A stretch of DNA of 64,000 nucleotides from Rhodospirillales bacterium (GCA_014859895.1 JACZKS010000009.1:1-64000), one strand, 5' to 3'. Shown: positions 35,083-43,939, numbered from the stretch's first letter. Numbers and translations: made by a program. The notes: generated by a model from the sequence alone, not told the origin.

Positions 35083-35844
35083 ATGTTCGAAGATCTCAAA
35101 GGCAAATCCGTTCTCGTCACCGGCTCGTCGACCGGCATTGGCGTCGCCGTCGCCAAGGGCTTCGCCGCCGCCGGCGCCAAGGTCGCCGTGCACGGCAATT
35201 CCAGCAAGGCTGAGGCCGAAAAGGTGGTGGCCGACATCAAGGCGGCGGGTGGTGAGGCCATCCTGGTGATGGGCGACGTCATGAAGACTGCCGTCATCGA
35301 ACGCATCATCAAGGAAACGGTCGATGCCTTCGGCGGCCTCGACGTCCTGGTCAACAACGCCGGCAGCCTCTATCAGCGCGCCGCGCTGGAGCAGCAGTCG
35401 GACGAGCTTTACGAAAAGGTGACCGACCTCAACATCCGCTCGGTTGTGTCGGCTTGCCGCATCGCCGTGCCGCACCTGAAGAAGACCAAGGGTTGCATCA
35501 TCAACACCGGCTCGATCGCCGGCCACAATGGCGGCGCCGTCGGGGCCGGGCTCTACGCCGGGGCCAAGGCCTTCGTCCACTCGTGGACGCGCACCATGGC
35601 GATCGAGCTGGGCCCGGACGGGATTCGCGTCAATTGCGTGTCGCCGGGCGTAATCCTCACGCCCTTCCACGAACGCTTCAGCAACCCGGAGAAGCTGGAA
35701 GGCATCCGCGCCAACATCCCGCTCCGCCGCCTCGGCGTCGCCGAAGACTGCGTCGGGATCTACCTGTTCCTCGCCTCTAACAAGATGGCCGGCTACATCC
35801 ACGGCCAAGTGATCGAAATCAACGGCGGCCAGTACTTCAAATAA
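35083..35844 (+). CDS. SDR family oxidoreductase (3-oxoacyl reductase-like)
   Basis: A 253-residue classical SDR: TGSSTGIG, NNAGS, YAGAK active site (AGLYAGAKAFV) and a C-terminal VIEINGGQYFK. The absence of an acidic residue after beta2 (VHGNSSKAEAE) suggests NADP preference, as in FabG-like enzymes. ATG 35083 follows ACGGAGG. Placed directly after the enoyl-CoA hydratase, it could oxidise the hydroxyacyl product. It is paralogous to the SDR at 20542-21312. Confidence 0.9.
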   Translation: MFEDLKGKSVLVTGSSTGIGVAVAKGFAAAGAKVAVHGNSSKAEAEKVVADIKAAGGEAILVMGDVMKTAVIERIIKETVDAFGGLDVLVNNAGSLYQRAALEQQSDELYEKVTDLNIRSVVSACRIAVPHLKKTKGCIINTGSIAGHNGGAVGAGLYAGAKAFVHSWTRTMAIELGPDGIRVNCVSPGVILTPFHERFSNPEKLEGIRANIPLRRLGVAEDCVGIYLFLASNKMAGYIHGQVIEINGGQYFK

Positions 35845-35961
35845 CGCTGCGACATCTGCAAAAGTGTCGGGCGCCGACCTCACCGCCGGCGCCCGATTTA
35901 TTTCCGGCCTCTTTCGTTACATAATCGACCGTGTGTTCGGCGGAACCCGGAGCAAAACCCC

Positions 35962-36621
35962 ATGACTCTCGACATCAGCGAATGCAAGGCCCTCCTCTAC
36001 ACGGCGGTGCTGTCCGACGTGATGGACGATCTCGGTCTGATGAACCAGGCCATGAAGCCGTTCGTTCGACCGCTCGACGACGGCCTAGTGATGATGGGCC
36101 GAGCCCGCACCGGGCTCTACATGCCGGTCTATGATATCGAGGCGGGCGACAACCCCTACGACCTGGAGATTGACCTGCTCGACGACCTCAAGGAGGGGGA
36201 CGTCGCCGTCGTCGCCTGCAACGGCCCGACATCACGCATCGCCCCCTGGGGCGAACTGCTGTCGACTGCCGCGCGATGCCGTGGCGCGGAAGGTTGCGTA
36301 ACGGATGGGCTGATCCGCGACATCCGCAAGATCCGTGAGATGAAGTTCCCTGTCTTCCACGGCGGCATCGGCCCCCTCGATTCGAAGGGCCGGGCCCGCA
36401 TGATGAAGATGGACGTACCGGTCGAGTGCGCCGGCGTCAGAGTGCGTCCGGGCGATTTCGTCTTCGGCGACGCCGACGGCGTCGTGGTCGTCCCTGAGGA
36501 GCGGGCCGAGGACGTCATCGCCCGCGCCAAACGCAAAGTCACGGGCGAGAACCACACGCGCGATGAACTCCTCAAAGGACACCTGCTTCGCGAGGTCTAT
36601 GAGAAGTTCGGCGTTCTATAA
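35962..36621 (+). CDS. RraA-like / 4-hydroxy-4-methyl-2-oxoglutarate aldolase family protein
   Basis: A 219-residue protein of the RraA fold. The start TAVLSDVMDDLG and the central block WGELLSTAARCRGAEGCVTD-G-x-x-R-D, with D115, R119 and D120, match the metal and substrate site of HMG/CHA aldolases and oxaloacetate decarboxylases; ribonuclease-E inhibitor RraA lacks that metal use. The C-terminal half has PGDFVFGDADGVVVVP. It probably cleaves a 4-hydroxy-2-keto acid to pyruvate. GGAG lies upstream of ATG 35962. It follows the SDR by 117 bp and ends the plus-strand unit. Confidence 0.88.
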   Translation: MTLDISECKALLYTAVLSDVMDDLGLMNQAMKPFVRPLDDGLVMMGRARTGLYMPVYDIEAGDNPYDLEIDLLDDLKEGDVAVVACNGPTSRIAPWGELLSTAARCRGAEGCVTDGLIRDIRKIREMKFPVFHGGIGPLDSKGRARMMKMDVPVECAGVRVRPGDFVFGDADGVVVVPEERAEDVIARAKRKVTGENHTRDELLKGHLLREVYEKFGVL

Positions 36622-36642
36622 ATAATTTCGTGCATGCGGATG

Positions 36643-36665
36643 GGGCGCCGGCCAAGCCGGCGCCC
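36643..36665. terminator. Bidirectional terminator hairpin
   Basis: GGGCGCCGGC-CAA-GCCGGCGCCC is a perfect 10-bp stem with a 3-nt loop, followed by GGCTTTC. It lies in the 56-bp gap between the convergent RraA-like gene and the aldehyde oxidoreductase. The U-tract is short, but the position is right. Confidence 0.7.
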
Positions 36666-36677
36666 GGCTTTCGTGTC

Positions 36678-38543
36678 TTACGCCGCTACGAATTCTTTCA
36701 GCCCCAGCCTCGCCACGGTCTCCGGGCTTGGCCGGCCTTCCTCGGTCCAGCCGCGCAGGTCGTAATATTCGCTGAGCATCGGATAGAGCGGCGGGACGTC
36801 GAAGTTGAGGTCCTGGCCGACCTTTTTCAGTGTATGCAGGCGGGGCGGCAGGTTGTCGTCCTTGCGGGTCACGCCGCGCCGGTTGCTGATCATGCGCTTG
36901 AGCTGGAAGCCTCGCTCGCCGAGGGTCATGAAATCCTCGAAATTGAGGCCCCGGCCGGTGATCAGGTTGTACCAGCCGAGCACGTGGGTGCCCTTGGCGG
37001 CGTTGTTCAGCTGGTCGAAGTTGCAGAAGACCAAGCTGTCGCGCAGGTTCATGTAGTTCTGGAGATTGACCACGAACTGGGCCTTGCCCTCGCGCTCGCG
37101 GCCCTTGGCCGGTTCCATCTGGCCGACCTCGGGGAAAGTGACGACCAGCTCGTAGGCGTGCGACAGCGAGGTCAGGTGGCAGCCGCCGCGGTTGCCGGTG
37201 GCATAGCTGACGCCGTGCCCCCACGAGAAGCGCGGATCGTGCATGGGCAATTCCAGGCCCTTGACCTCGATGGCGTATTCCTCGGCCCCGTGGCCGATCT
37301 CCTTGGCCGCTTGGCGCGAGCCGTGGCACAGCAATTCGCCGATGCCCTTCTCGCGGAAGGCGATGCGGCGGATCAGCTCGATGTTGGAATCGGGCCGACC
37401 CATGCCGAGTTCCAGGCCGTCGGTATCGGCCTTGGTCAGCAAGCCCTTCTCGAAGCACTCGTTGGCGAACGCCAGGGTGCCGCCGGTCGAGATGGTATCG
37501 AGGCCGTAGCGGTTGCAGGACTCGTTGGCCTTGGTCACGGCCGCAAGATCATCGACGAGCTGCATGCTGCCCAAGGCACCCAGGTTCTCGTACTCCGGGC
37601 CCTCGACGATGCCGTTGGTGGCATAGGGGCCGTCGTCGACATTGACCACGCGCGAGCAGATGATCGGGCAGCGCTTGCAGCCGGCCCTTTTGACCTGGAT
37701 GGTGTCGGCCATGACGATGCCGTTGATCTTGCCCGCCAGGTCGATGGCCCGGGCGTCGCGCCAGTTGTTGATCGGAAGGTTGCCCAGTCGCTCGTTGTTC
37801 GAAAAGCTGCCCGGCGTGCCGTACTTGGCGAACATTTCGAGCGCCTTGCGCATGCGCGCGATGTCGAGCTTCAGCGTCTCCTCCAACCCCTTGGGGTCGG
37901 CGAAGGCGGGGAGGCTGTCTCCCACCTTGGGGATGACGATGGCCTTGAGGTTTTTGGAGCCCATCACCGCGCCCATGCCGCCGCGCCCAGCCACCCGGGT
38001 GTGGCGGCCGTCATGGGCGATACAGGCCATGGGGACCAGCAGTTCCCCGGCCGGGCCGATGACGGCCGAGGCCTGGGACCTGCCGAAGGATTCGGTCAGC
38101 AGGTCGTCGGTCTCGAAGACGTCCTTGCCCCACAGGTGGCTGGCGTCCCTGAGCTCGAACTGGCCGTCGTCGATGACCAGCATGACCGGCTTCTTGGACG
38201 CCCCGGTGAACACCAGGCCGTCGACACCGGTGAGTTTCAACTGGCGGCCGAAAGCGCCGCCGGCATTGGATTCGCAATAGATGCCGGTCAAGGGCGACAG
38301 CGCGATCACCTCGTGGCGATTGCCGCCGGGCACGCCGGCCGCGGTGAACGGGCCGCTCAGCATGATCAATGGATTGTCGGGACCCAGCGGGTCGGTGTCG
38401 GCGCCGACCAGGCGGGCCAGCAGCGCGGCGCCCAGGTTGGCGCCGCCGATGAAGTCGGTGAGGTCCTGGGTGCCGATTTCGCGAAACTCGACCTTGCCGC
38501 GGGTGAGATCGATCCAGGCCAGGCGATCATGGTAGCCGTACAT
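36678..38543 (-). CDS. aor: Aldehyde:ferredoxin oxidoreductase (tungsten/molybdopterin family)
   Basis: A 621-residue enzyme oxidising aldehydes to carboxylates with ferredoxin as acceptor, using a bis-pyranopterin W (or Mo) cofactor and a [4Fe-4S] cluster. The cluster ligands are visible as C289-x2-C292-x3-C296 (GCKRCPIIC) plus C507 (SLVFCNFD), at positions nearly identical to the archaeal prototype. The N-terminal pterin-binding block FIGGANLGAALL and IYCESNAGGAFG are present. ATG 38543 follows AGAGGA; the ORF is open much further upstream, but that is antisense to gnd. No electron-transfer subunit (AorA/FAD subunit) or tungstate transporter is nearby. A strong palindrome lies 65 bp upstream. 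Confidence 0.93.
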   Translation of the reverse strand: MYGYHDRLAWIDLTRGKVEFREIGTQDLTDFIGGANLGAALLARLVGADTDPLGPDNPLIMLSGPFTAAGVPGGNRHEVIALSPLTGIYCESNAGGAFGRQLKLTGVDGLVFTGASKKPVMLVIDDGQFELRDASHLWGKDVFETDDLLTESFGRSQASAVIGPAGELLVPMACIAHDGRHTRVAGRGGMGAVMGSKNLKAIVIPKVGDSLPAFADPKGLEETLKLDIARMRKALEMFAKYGTPGSFSNNERLGNLPINNWRDARAIDLAGKINGIVMADTIQVKRAGCKRCPIICSRVVNVDDGPYATNGIVEGPEYENLGALGSMQLVDDLAAVTKANESCNRYGLDTISTGGTLAFANECFEKGLLTKADTDGLELGMGRPDSNIELIRRIAFREKGIGELLCHGSRQAAKEIGHGAEEYAIEVKGLELPMHDPRFSWGHGVSYATGNRGGCHLTSLSHAYELVVTFPEVGQMEPAKGREREGKAQFVVNLQNYMNLRDSLVFCNFDQLNNAAKGTHVLGWYNLITGRGLNFEDFMTLGERGFQLKRMISNRRGVTRKDDNLPPRLHTLKKVGQDLNFDVPPLYPMLSEYYDLRGWTEEGRPSPETVARLGLKEFVAA

Positions 38544-38607
38544 TCTTGTCGTCCTCTTCTTACGGTTCGGCGCCCAAAGGTTGATGGGCAGGCGTCCGAT
38601 TACCCGT

Positions 38608-38636
38608 TCGTTGTTTAGGGAGACTATAAACAACGA
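38608..38636. promoter_or_regulatory. Perfect 10-bp-arm operator palindrome between aor and gnd
   Basis: TCGTTGTTTA-N9-TAAACAACGA is a perfect inverted repeat in the 228-bp divergent region 38544-38771. Its centre is about 79 bp upstream of the aor start and 150 bp upstream of gnd. The arms resemble LacI/GntR-type sites in size and symmetry. No regulator is encoded next to it. Confidence 0.65.
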
Positions 38637-38771
38637 CGACGCCCCTGTCTCCCCTTCCGACAGACCCGACCCCTTGACGTCGCGAGGCGGGTCGCCTTTA
38701 TTGGCTCCATCAACTCTCAGGCCGCTCCACGGGCCGTGTAACTTCGGGAAAAGCGGGAAGAAGGAAGCGCA

Positions 38772-40190
38772 ATGACTGCTCAAGCGGACATCGGCCTCGT
38801 CGGCCTTGCCGTCATGGGTCAGAACCTGGCCCTCAATATCGCCGACCACGGATACAAAATCGCCGTCTTCAACCGGACCACGGCGACCACGAAGAAGTTC
38901 GTCGGCTCGGAGGCGGCGAAGGGCAAGCCTGTCATCGGCTGCGATACCATGGCCGACCTGGTGGCGGCGCTGAAGAAGCCTCGTGCCATCATCCTGATGG
39001 TCAAGGCGGGTGCCCCGGTCGACGAGCAGATTGCCCTGTTGAGGCCGTTGCTCGAGCCAGGCGACATCATCGTCGATGGCGGCAATTCCCATTTCCGCGA
39101 CACTCAGCGGCGCGACCGCGAGCTGACAGCGGCCGGACTGCATTTCATGGGCACCGGCATTTCCGGCGGCGAGGAAGGGGCGCGCAACGGCCCCTCGATC
39201 ATGCCGGGCGGCACCGCCGCGGCCTACGCCAAGGTCGGCCCCATCTTCCAGGCGATCTCGGCCAAGGTCGATGGTGAACCCTGCTGCATCCACATCGGCA
39301 CCGACGGCGCCGGCCACTTCGTCAAGACCACCCACAACGGAATCGAATATGCCGACATGCAGATGATCGCCGAGGTGTATTCGCTGATGCGCAACCTCTT
39401 GGGCATGCCGGCCGCCGAAATGGCGAAGACCTTTGCGGCATGGAACCAGGGCGATCTCGATTCCTACCTGATCGAGATCACCGCCGACATCCTGGCCCAG
39501 GTCGACGAGGAGACCGGCAAGCCGATGGTGGACGTCATCGTCGATCGGGCCGGCCAAAAGGGCACCGGGCAGTGGACCAGCGCCTCGGCGCTCGAACTGG
39601 GCGTGCCGGCGCCGACCATCGCTGAAGCCGTGTTCGCCCGCGCTCTGTCGGCGCTTAAACCCGAGCGGGTGGCGGCGGAGAAAATCCTCGGCGGCGCCAA
39701 GCCCGCCTTCAATGGCGACAAGGCGGCCTTCGTCAATGATCTGCGAGATGCGCTGCTGGCCTCCAAGATCTGCGCATATGCCCAGGGCTTCGCCCTGATC
39801 CAGGCGGCCAAGGAGGAATTCGGCTGGGATACCGACCTGGGGAAGGTCAGCATGATCTGGCGGGGCGGCTGCATCATCCGGGCCCGCTTCCTCAACCGCA
39901 TCAAGGAAGCCTACGACCGCGACGCCGGTCTCAAGAACCTGCTGCTCGACCCCTATTTCCGGGATTTCGTCGAGAAGGGCCAAGCGGCGTGGCGGCGCGT
40001 CGTGGGGGCGGCGATTGCCAATGGGCTGCCGGTGCCGGCGTTAAGTTCGGCGCTGTCCTATTACGACGCCTACCGCAGCGGCCGGCTGTGGGCCGACCTC
40101 ATCCAGGCCCAGCGCGACTACTTCGGCGCCCATACCTTCGAGCGGACGGACCGCGAAGGCTGGTTCCACCGCGAGTGGGCACGCGGCTGA
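38772..40190 (+). CDS. gnd: 6-phosphogluconate dehydrogenase, decarboxylating
   Basis: A 472-residue enzyme converting 6-phosphogluconate to ribulose 5-phosphate, CO2 and NADPH. Family motifs are all present: [49 protein letters not shown], catalytic [16 protein letters not shown] and the C-terminal [33 protein letters not shown] (shown here only as a reference block of residues ending in the conserved FGAHT). Length is that of the long, dimeric form. It is followed 28 bp later by gluconokinase, so the pair feeds gluconate into the pentose-phosphate route. Confidence 0.97.
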   Translation: MTAQADIGLVGLAVMGQNLALNIADHGYKIAVFNRTTATTKKFVGSEAAKGKPVIGCDTMADLVAALKKPRAIILMVKAGAPVDEQIALLRPLLEPGDIIVDGGNSHFRDTQRRDRELTAAGLHFMGTGISGGEEGARNGPSIMPGGTAAAYAKVGPIFQAISAKVDGEPCCIHIGTDGAGHFVKTTHNGIEYADMQMIAEVYSLMRNLLGMPAAEMAKTFAAWNQGDLDSYLIEITADILAQVDEETGKPMVDVIVDRAGQKGTGQWTSASALELGVPAPTIAEAVFARALSALKPERVAAEKILGGAKPAFNGDKAAFVNDLRDALLASKICAYAQGFALIQAAKEEFGWDTDLGKVSMIWRGGCIIRARFLNRIKEAYDRDAGLKNLLLDPYFRDFVEKGQAAWRRVVGAAIANGLPVPALSSALSYYDAYRSGRLWADLIQAQRDYFGAHTFERTDREGWFHREWARG

Positions 40191-40218
40191 CCGACAAAAC
40201 AACGCAAGGGGGTCAAGC

Positions 40219-40731
40219 ATGATCATCATCGTCATGGGGGTGTCGGGATGCGGCAAGTCGGCCGTCGGCAGCCGCCTGGCCGAACTGCTCGACGCCCATT
40301 ACGCCGAGGGCGACGAATTCCATTCCAAGGCCAACATCGAGAAGATGCGAAACGGCATCCCACTCAACGACGACGACCGCTGGCCCTGGCTCACAGCCAT
40401 CGCCGAGGCGATCCAAGGCTGGCGGACCCAGGGACGCAATGCCGTGGTCGCCTGCTCGGCCTTGAAGAAAGTCTATCGGAATATCCTGAGAGGCGGGCAC
40501 GACGACGTCATCTTCGTCCACCTCAAGGGTTCGATGGAACTGATCGCCGCCAGGATGGCCAAGCGCAAGCACGAGTACATGCCGGCCACGCTCCTGCAAA
40601 GCCAGTTCGACACCCTGGAGCCGCCGGACGAAAAAACGGAAAACGCCATCGCCGTCGACATCACTCCGCCGCCCGAGTCGATCGTTGAAACCGTCCTCGA
40701 TCGCCTGCGAAAGAGGGGATTGATTACGTAA
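40219..40731 (+). CDS. gntK: Gluconokinase (GntK family)
   Basis: A 170-residue P-loop kinase making 6-phosphogluconate from gluconate and ATP. The Walker A motif GVSGCGKS (7-14) is followed by the gluconate-binding EGDEFHSKANIEKM and GIPLNDDDRWPWL, the diagnostic GntK blocks; later VVACSALKKVYRN and MPATLLQSQFDTLEPP are also typical. AAGGGGG precedes ATG 40219. It shares a transcript with gnd, whose substrate it produces, and ends at a strong terminator. Confidence 0.96.
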   Translation: MIIIVMGVSGCGKSAVGSRLAELLDAHYAEGDEFHSKANIEKMRNGIPLNDDDRWPWLTAIAEAIQGWRTQGRNAVVACSALKKVYRNILRGGHDDVIFVHLKGSMELIAARMAKRKHEYMPATLLQSQFDTLEPPDEKTENAIAVDITPPPESIVETVLDRLRKRGLIT

Positions 40732-40743
40732 GGCAGATGTGGA

Positions 40744-40774
40744 AACGGCGCACCGAAGTGCGCCGTTCCTTTTT
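40744..40774 (+). terminator. Rho-independent terminator after gntK
   Basis: AACGGCGCAC-CGAA-GTGCGCCGTT is a perfect 10-bp stem with a stable tetraloop, followed by CCTTTTT. It lies 12 bp after the gntK stop. Confidence 0.95.
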
Positions 40775-40775
40775 C

Positions 40776-40849
40776 CCGTCACTCCCGCGCAAGCGGGAGT
40801 CCAGAGTTCACTAAAGAAGGCTGGATTCCCGCGTTCGCGGGAATGACGG
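40776..40849. repeat. REP-like intergenic palindromic repeat
   Basis: The arms read CCGTCACTCCCGCGCAAGCG on the left, with the complementary block ending CGCGGGAATGACGG on the right; each arm also forms its own small hairpin (CCCGCG/CGCGGG types). This is the widespread CGTCATTCCCGCGAACGCGG-type repeat of proteobacterial genomes. It fills the gap between gntK and the convergent dehydrogenase gene that ends at 40856. Confidence 0.8.
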
Positions 40850-40855
40850 TTGAGC

Positions 40856-41869
40856 CTACTTCTTCAGGAACTCGGCGTTAACGCAGTTATAAAGGTTGCC
40901 GTCGCGCAGGAAGTCGACGGCGGTCTTTACCGATTTCTTGCGCAGCGTCACGATGCTTTCGGGGCTGTGGAAGGCCGAGTGCGGGGTCAGCACGACGCGG
41001 CCGTGCAGCCACGGCTCCTTGGTCCGCCACGCCTTGATCAGCGGATGGTCCAGTTCCGGCGGCTCGACTTCCAGCACGTCGAGGCCGGCGCCGTCCAGTT
41101 GGCGGCTTTTCAACGCCTCGTAGACGGCATCCAGCACCACCGTCTCACCGCGCCCGGTGTTGATGAGGATCGCCCCCTTCTTGACGTGCGACAGGGCCTT
41201 GGCGTCGATCATGTTGCGGGTTTCCGGCGTCAGCGGGGTGTGGATACTGACGACGTCGGAGCCGGCCAGCAGTTCCTCAAGCGAGAAAGCGCGGCCGAAG
41301 CCGAGGCCCAATTCCATGCCGGGACGCAGGTAAGGATCGTAGAACCACACGTCGAGGCCGAAGGCCTTGGCCCGCATGGCCGTCGCCGTACCGATGCGGC
41401 CCAGCCCGACGATGCCGATCCTGCGGCCCAACAGGCGGCGCTTGATCGGCGGTGTATGGAACATCCATTCGCCGATGGGGTCGCCGCGCAGGCGCTCGTT
41501 GTGCTCGACGATGCCGCGGGTCAGGCCCAAAAGCAGGCCGATGGCATGCTCGGCCACGTCCATGGTGCCGTAATCGGGCACGTTGCAAACGGGAATCCCC
41601 ATGGCGCCGAAGCCCTTGAGGTCAACGTTGTCGAAGCCGACGCCGGCCCGCACCACCAGCTTGATATTGTCCAGCTTGGCCATGATGGCGGGCGTCACCG
41701 GAATCTTTTCGTAAAGCGCAAGCGCGTGGCACGACCGCCATGACTCGTCGGTGATCTTGGCCTCGATGCCGGGCTGCCAGCGGTAGAAGTCGATGGTGAA
41801 ATCGGAACCGGCCACCTCGCGTTCGAGGTCGGCGTCGTCGTATCCCAAATCGGGAATGAGAATGCGCAT
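40856..41869 (-). CDS. D-2-hydroxyacid dehydrogenase (C-terminal-binding-protein/phosphoglycerate dehydrogenase-like)
   Basis: A 337-residue NAD-dependent dehydrogenase. The Rossmann motif RIGIVGLGRIGTATAMR is followed by the catalytic Arg in AILINTGRGETVV, the Glu-containing VEPPELDHPL and the His in VLTPHSAFHSPES. The unusual PHSAFHS matches the CtBP-like bacterial subgroup. The start at ATG 41869 (MRILIPDLGYDD) is chosen over ATG 41968 because the fold begins there and GAGAGGA precedes it. It is divergent from a TetR gene 276 bp away, a likely regulator. Confidence 0.88.
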   Translation of the reverse strand: MRILIPDLGYDDADLEREVAGSDFTIDFYRWQPGIEAKITDESWRSCHALALYEKIPVTPAIMAKLDNIKLVVRAGVGFDNVDLKGFGAMGIPVCNVPDYGTMDVAEHAIGLLLGLTRGIVEHNERLRGDPIGEWMFHTPPIKRRLLGRRIGIVGLGRIGTATAMRAKAFGLDVWFYDPYLRPGMELGLGFGRAFSLEELLAGSDVVSIHTPLTPETRNMIDAKALSHVKKGAILINTGRGETVVLDAVYEALKSRQLDGAGLDVLEVEPPELDHPLIKAWRTKEPWLHGRVVLTPHSAFHSPESIVTLRKKSVKTAVDFLRDGNLYNCVNAEFLKK

Positions 41870-42145
41870 GCTTCCTCTCATCGTTCCTGTTTGCCTATTG
41901 AGGCGTTTGTTTATCGGCGCCGGCAAAACGGGCGAATGGCCCGCCGGCGTCGCCTGCACTGGCGTCATATTAAAAGACTCGGGCTCCCCGCCCCATTTGT
42001 AATGTACTTTGCATCCGAAAGCCTAAATTCTTTTCGGGCGGAATTCAATAACCGGAATACGCGAAATGCCCCGAAGATTCCATTTCCACCCATCGCCGCC
42101 GCGATGGTATGCATCAACGGAATGGTTGAGAAAAGGGAGCCTCGT

Positions 42146-42793
42146 ATGGACAAATCCGTGAGCGACGCACCGACCGCCGGCAAGCGCGATCCGGAAACCC
42201 GGCGGCGGTGGCTCACCGACGCCGCCCGCCGGGAGTTCATGGCCAAGGGCCTGGAAGGCGCCCGTGTCGACGAGATCGCCAAGCAGGCCGGCGTCAACAA
42301 GCAACTGGTCTACCACTACTTCGGCAATAAGGAGGCGTTCTACCTCCACATCCTGGAAAAGACCTACGAGGCGATGATCGAGGCCAAAACCTCGCTCGAA
42401 CTCGACACGCTGGCGCCGCCGGCCGCCATCGAGCGCTTGGTCGGTTTCACTTTCGACTACATGGCGGAGCACCCGGAATTCGTCGCCCTGCTCAACGACG
42501 AGAACGTCCACAAGGCCCGCCACCTGCGCCAGTCCGAGCGCGTGCCGGCGATGCACAAGCGATTGATCGCCATGATCGACGCGGTGATGCGGCGGGGTGA
42601 GAAGGACGGCTCGCTGCGCCAGGGCATCGATACCGTGCAGTTCTACATCACGCTTTCCGGCATGTGCTATTTCACCTTCACCAACATGCACACGCTTTCG
42701 GTGGTGTTCGGCCGCGACCTCTCCACCCCGGCCGCGCTCTCCACCCGGCGCGCCCACATCATCGAGATGATGATGGCCTCGGTGAGGCCGTAG
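42146..42793 (+). CDS. TetR family transcriptional regulator
   Basis: A 215-residue regulator. The N-terminal helix-turn-helix (EFMAKGLEGARVDEIAKQAGVNKQLVYHYFGNKEAF is the family block; about residues 29-64) is well preserved. The C-terminal domain is helical and variable, as usual. AAAAGGGAG precedes ATG 42146; the ORF is open upstream but that part has atypical composition. It is divergent from the 2-hydroxyacid dehydrogenase gene and convergent with the MBL-fold gene. It most likely represses the divergent gene or itself in response to an unknown ligand. Confidence 0.9.
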   Translation: MDKSVSDAPTAGKRDPETRRRWLTDAARREFMAKGLEGARVDEIAKQAGVNKQLVYHYFGNKEAFYLHILEKTYEAMIEAKTSLELDTLAPPAAIERLVGFTFDYMAEHPEFVALLNDENVHKARHLRQSERVPAMHKRLIAMIDAVMRRGEKDGSLRQGIDTVQFYITLSGMCYFTFTNMHTLSVVFGRDLSTPAALSTRRAHIIEMMMASVRP

Positions 42794-42826
42794 GGGGCGC
42801 CTGGACGCCGATCCGCCGATGCCCGG

Positions 42827-43939
42827 TCATTTCACCGCTTCCCACCACTTGGGCAAGGATTGCGGCAATGCGGCGAGCGGCAAAGGCTCTCCGATTCTGG
42901 GGGTGAGAAGCCGGTAGGGTTTTTCGCCGCTGGCTTCGGCCAAGCGCCTAAACGGTTCATCCCACGCATGATTGGAGAGGGTGAATTTCCCCACGTGCGC
43001 GGGGATCAGGTTTTGGGCCCGAAGGTCTTGTGCCGCTTGGGTGGCCTCTTCGGGGTTCATGTGGATATTGGCCCAACGCGGATTGTACTGGCCGCAGTCC
43101 AACGCGACGACATCGAAGCCCCCGAACTTCCGGCCGATCTCGGCGAAGTGCGAGCCGTATCCGCTGTCGCCGCTGAAGAACAGACGCCGGCTGTCCGAGG
43201 CCAGGGCAAAACCGACCCACAAGGTCTGATTGGTCGCCATCAGGCGCCGCGCGAAGTGCCTGGCCGGCAACGCGTGAATGGTCAGGCCAGGGTCGATGTC
43301 GAAGCGGTCGTCCCAATCGGCCTCGTGGATCTTGCTTTCCGGGTAGCCCCAAAGCGCCAGATAGGCGCCGATCCCCAAGGCGCCGATGGCGTGCCGGATT
43401 TTCGGCTCAAGCGCCTTGATGGTGTCGTATTCCAGATGATCCCAATGCTCATGGGTGATCAGCAGATAATCGATGTCGGGCATGTCCTCGACGCCGTACG
43501 GATTGGCACCCTCAAAAACCTTGACGGCGAAAGGCACCGGCGCGGCATAGGTGCCGAACACCGGATCGATCAGAATGCGCCGGCCGCCGAGTTGCACGTA
43601 GTAGGACGAGTGGCCGAGCCAGATCACCGTGTCCTCGTCTTTGTCCAGGGCTTTCAAATCGGTCTTCACCGTGGGTATCGGACTGTTCGGCCGCAGCCCC
43701 TCGGGATCTTCCTCAGTCAGGTATTTGAAAAGCGAGGCGGCAAAGCCGATGTCCTCGGTAAGTATCGGGGTCGGCTCCAGGTTGCGGAATTCCCCGTCGA
43801 CATAATTGGGCGAGGCCAACACCGCCGCGCTCCGTATCGATTCAATCGACGGCCCGAACTTCGGATGTTGCAGGTAGGCGCATCCGCCGATGCCCGCGAC
43901 GGCGATCACGATGACAATGAACAGAAACGCCTTGAACAT
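42827..43939 (-). CDS. MBL-fold metallohydrolase (NAPE-PLD/UlaG-like), predicted lipoprotein
   Basis: A 370-residue protein whose N-terminus is a hydrophobic segment ending GIGGC, with Cys20 a plausible lipobox cysteine, so it may be anchored to the membrane outside the cytoplasm. The metallo-beta-lactamase fold shows WLGHSSYYVQLGGRRILIDPVFG, THEHWDHLEYDT (the H-x-H-x-D-H metal site) and LFFSGDSGYG. The family includes N-acyl-phosphatidylethanolamine phospholipase D-like and L-ascorbate lactonase-like enzymes. GGGGGG precedes ATG 43939. Substrate unknown; no operon partner. Confidence 0.87.
   Translation of the reverse strand: MFKAFLFIVIVIAVAGIGGCAYLQHPKFGPSIESIRSAAVLASPNYVDGEFRNLEPTPILTEDIGFAASLFKYLTEEDPEGLRPNSPIPTVKTDLKALDKDEDTVIWLGHSSYYVQLGGRRILIDPVFGTYAAPVPFAVKVFEGANPYGVEDMPDIDYLLITHEHWDHLEYDTIKALEPKIRHAIGALGIGAYLALWGYPESKIHEADWDDRFDIDPGLTIHALPARHFARRLMATNQTLWVGFALASDSRRLFFSGDSGYGSHFAEIGRKFGGFDVVALDCGQYNPRWANIHMNPEEATQAAQDLRAQNLIPAHVGKFTLSNHAWDEPFRRLAEASGEKPYRLLTPRIGEPLPLAALPQSLPKWWEAVK

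Noticed and set aside
36630-38618. A 662-residue open frame on the plus strand
   Set aside because: It is exactly antisense to the aldehyde oxidoreductase, whose cofactor and cluster motifs are intact. The shadow frame has low-complexity GC-driven composition and no motif.
38544-39983. N-terminal extension of the aldehyde oxidoreductase to 1101 residues
   Set aside because: The extra 480 residues are antisense to gnd and have no fold-like composition. The family starts at MYGY, with a ribosome site before 38543.
40776-40849. CRISPR-like repeat
   Set aside because: Only one palindromic pair, no regular spacers and no cas genes; it is a REP-type element.
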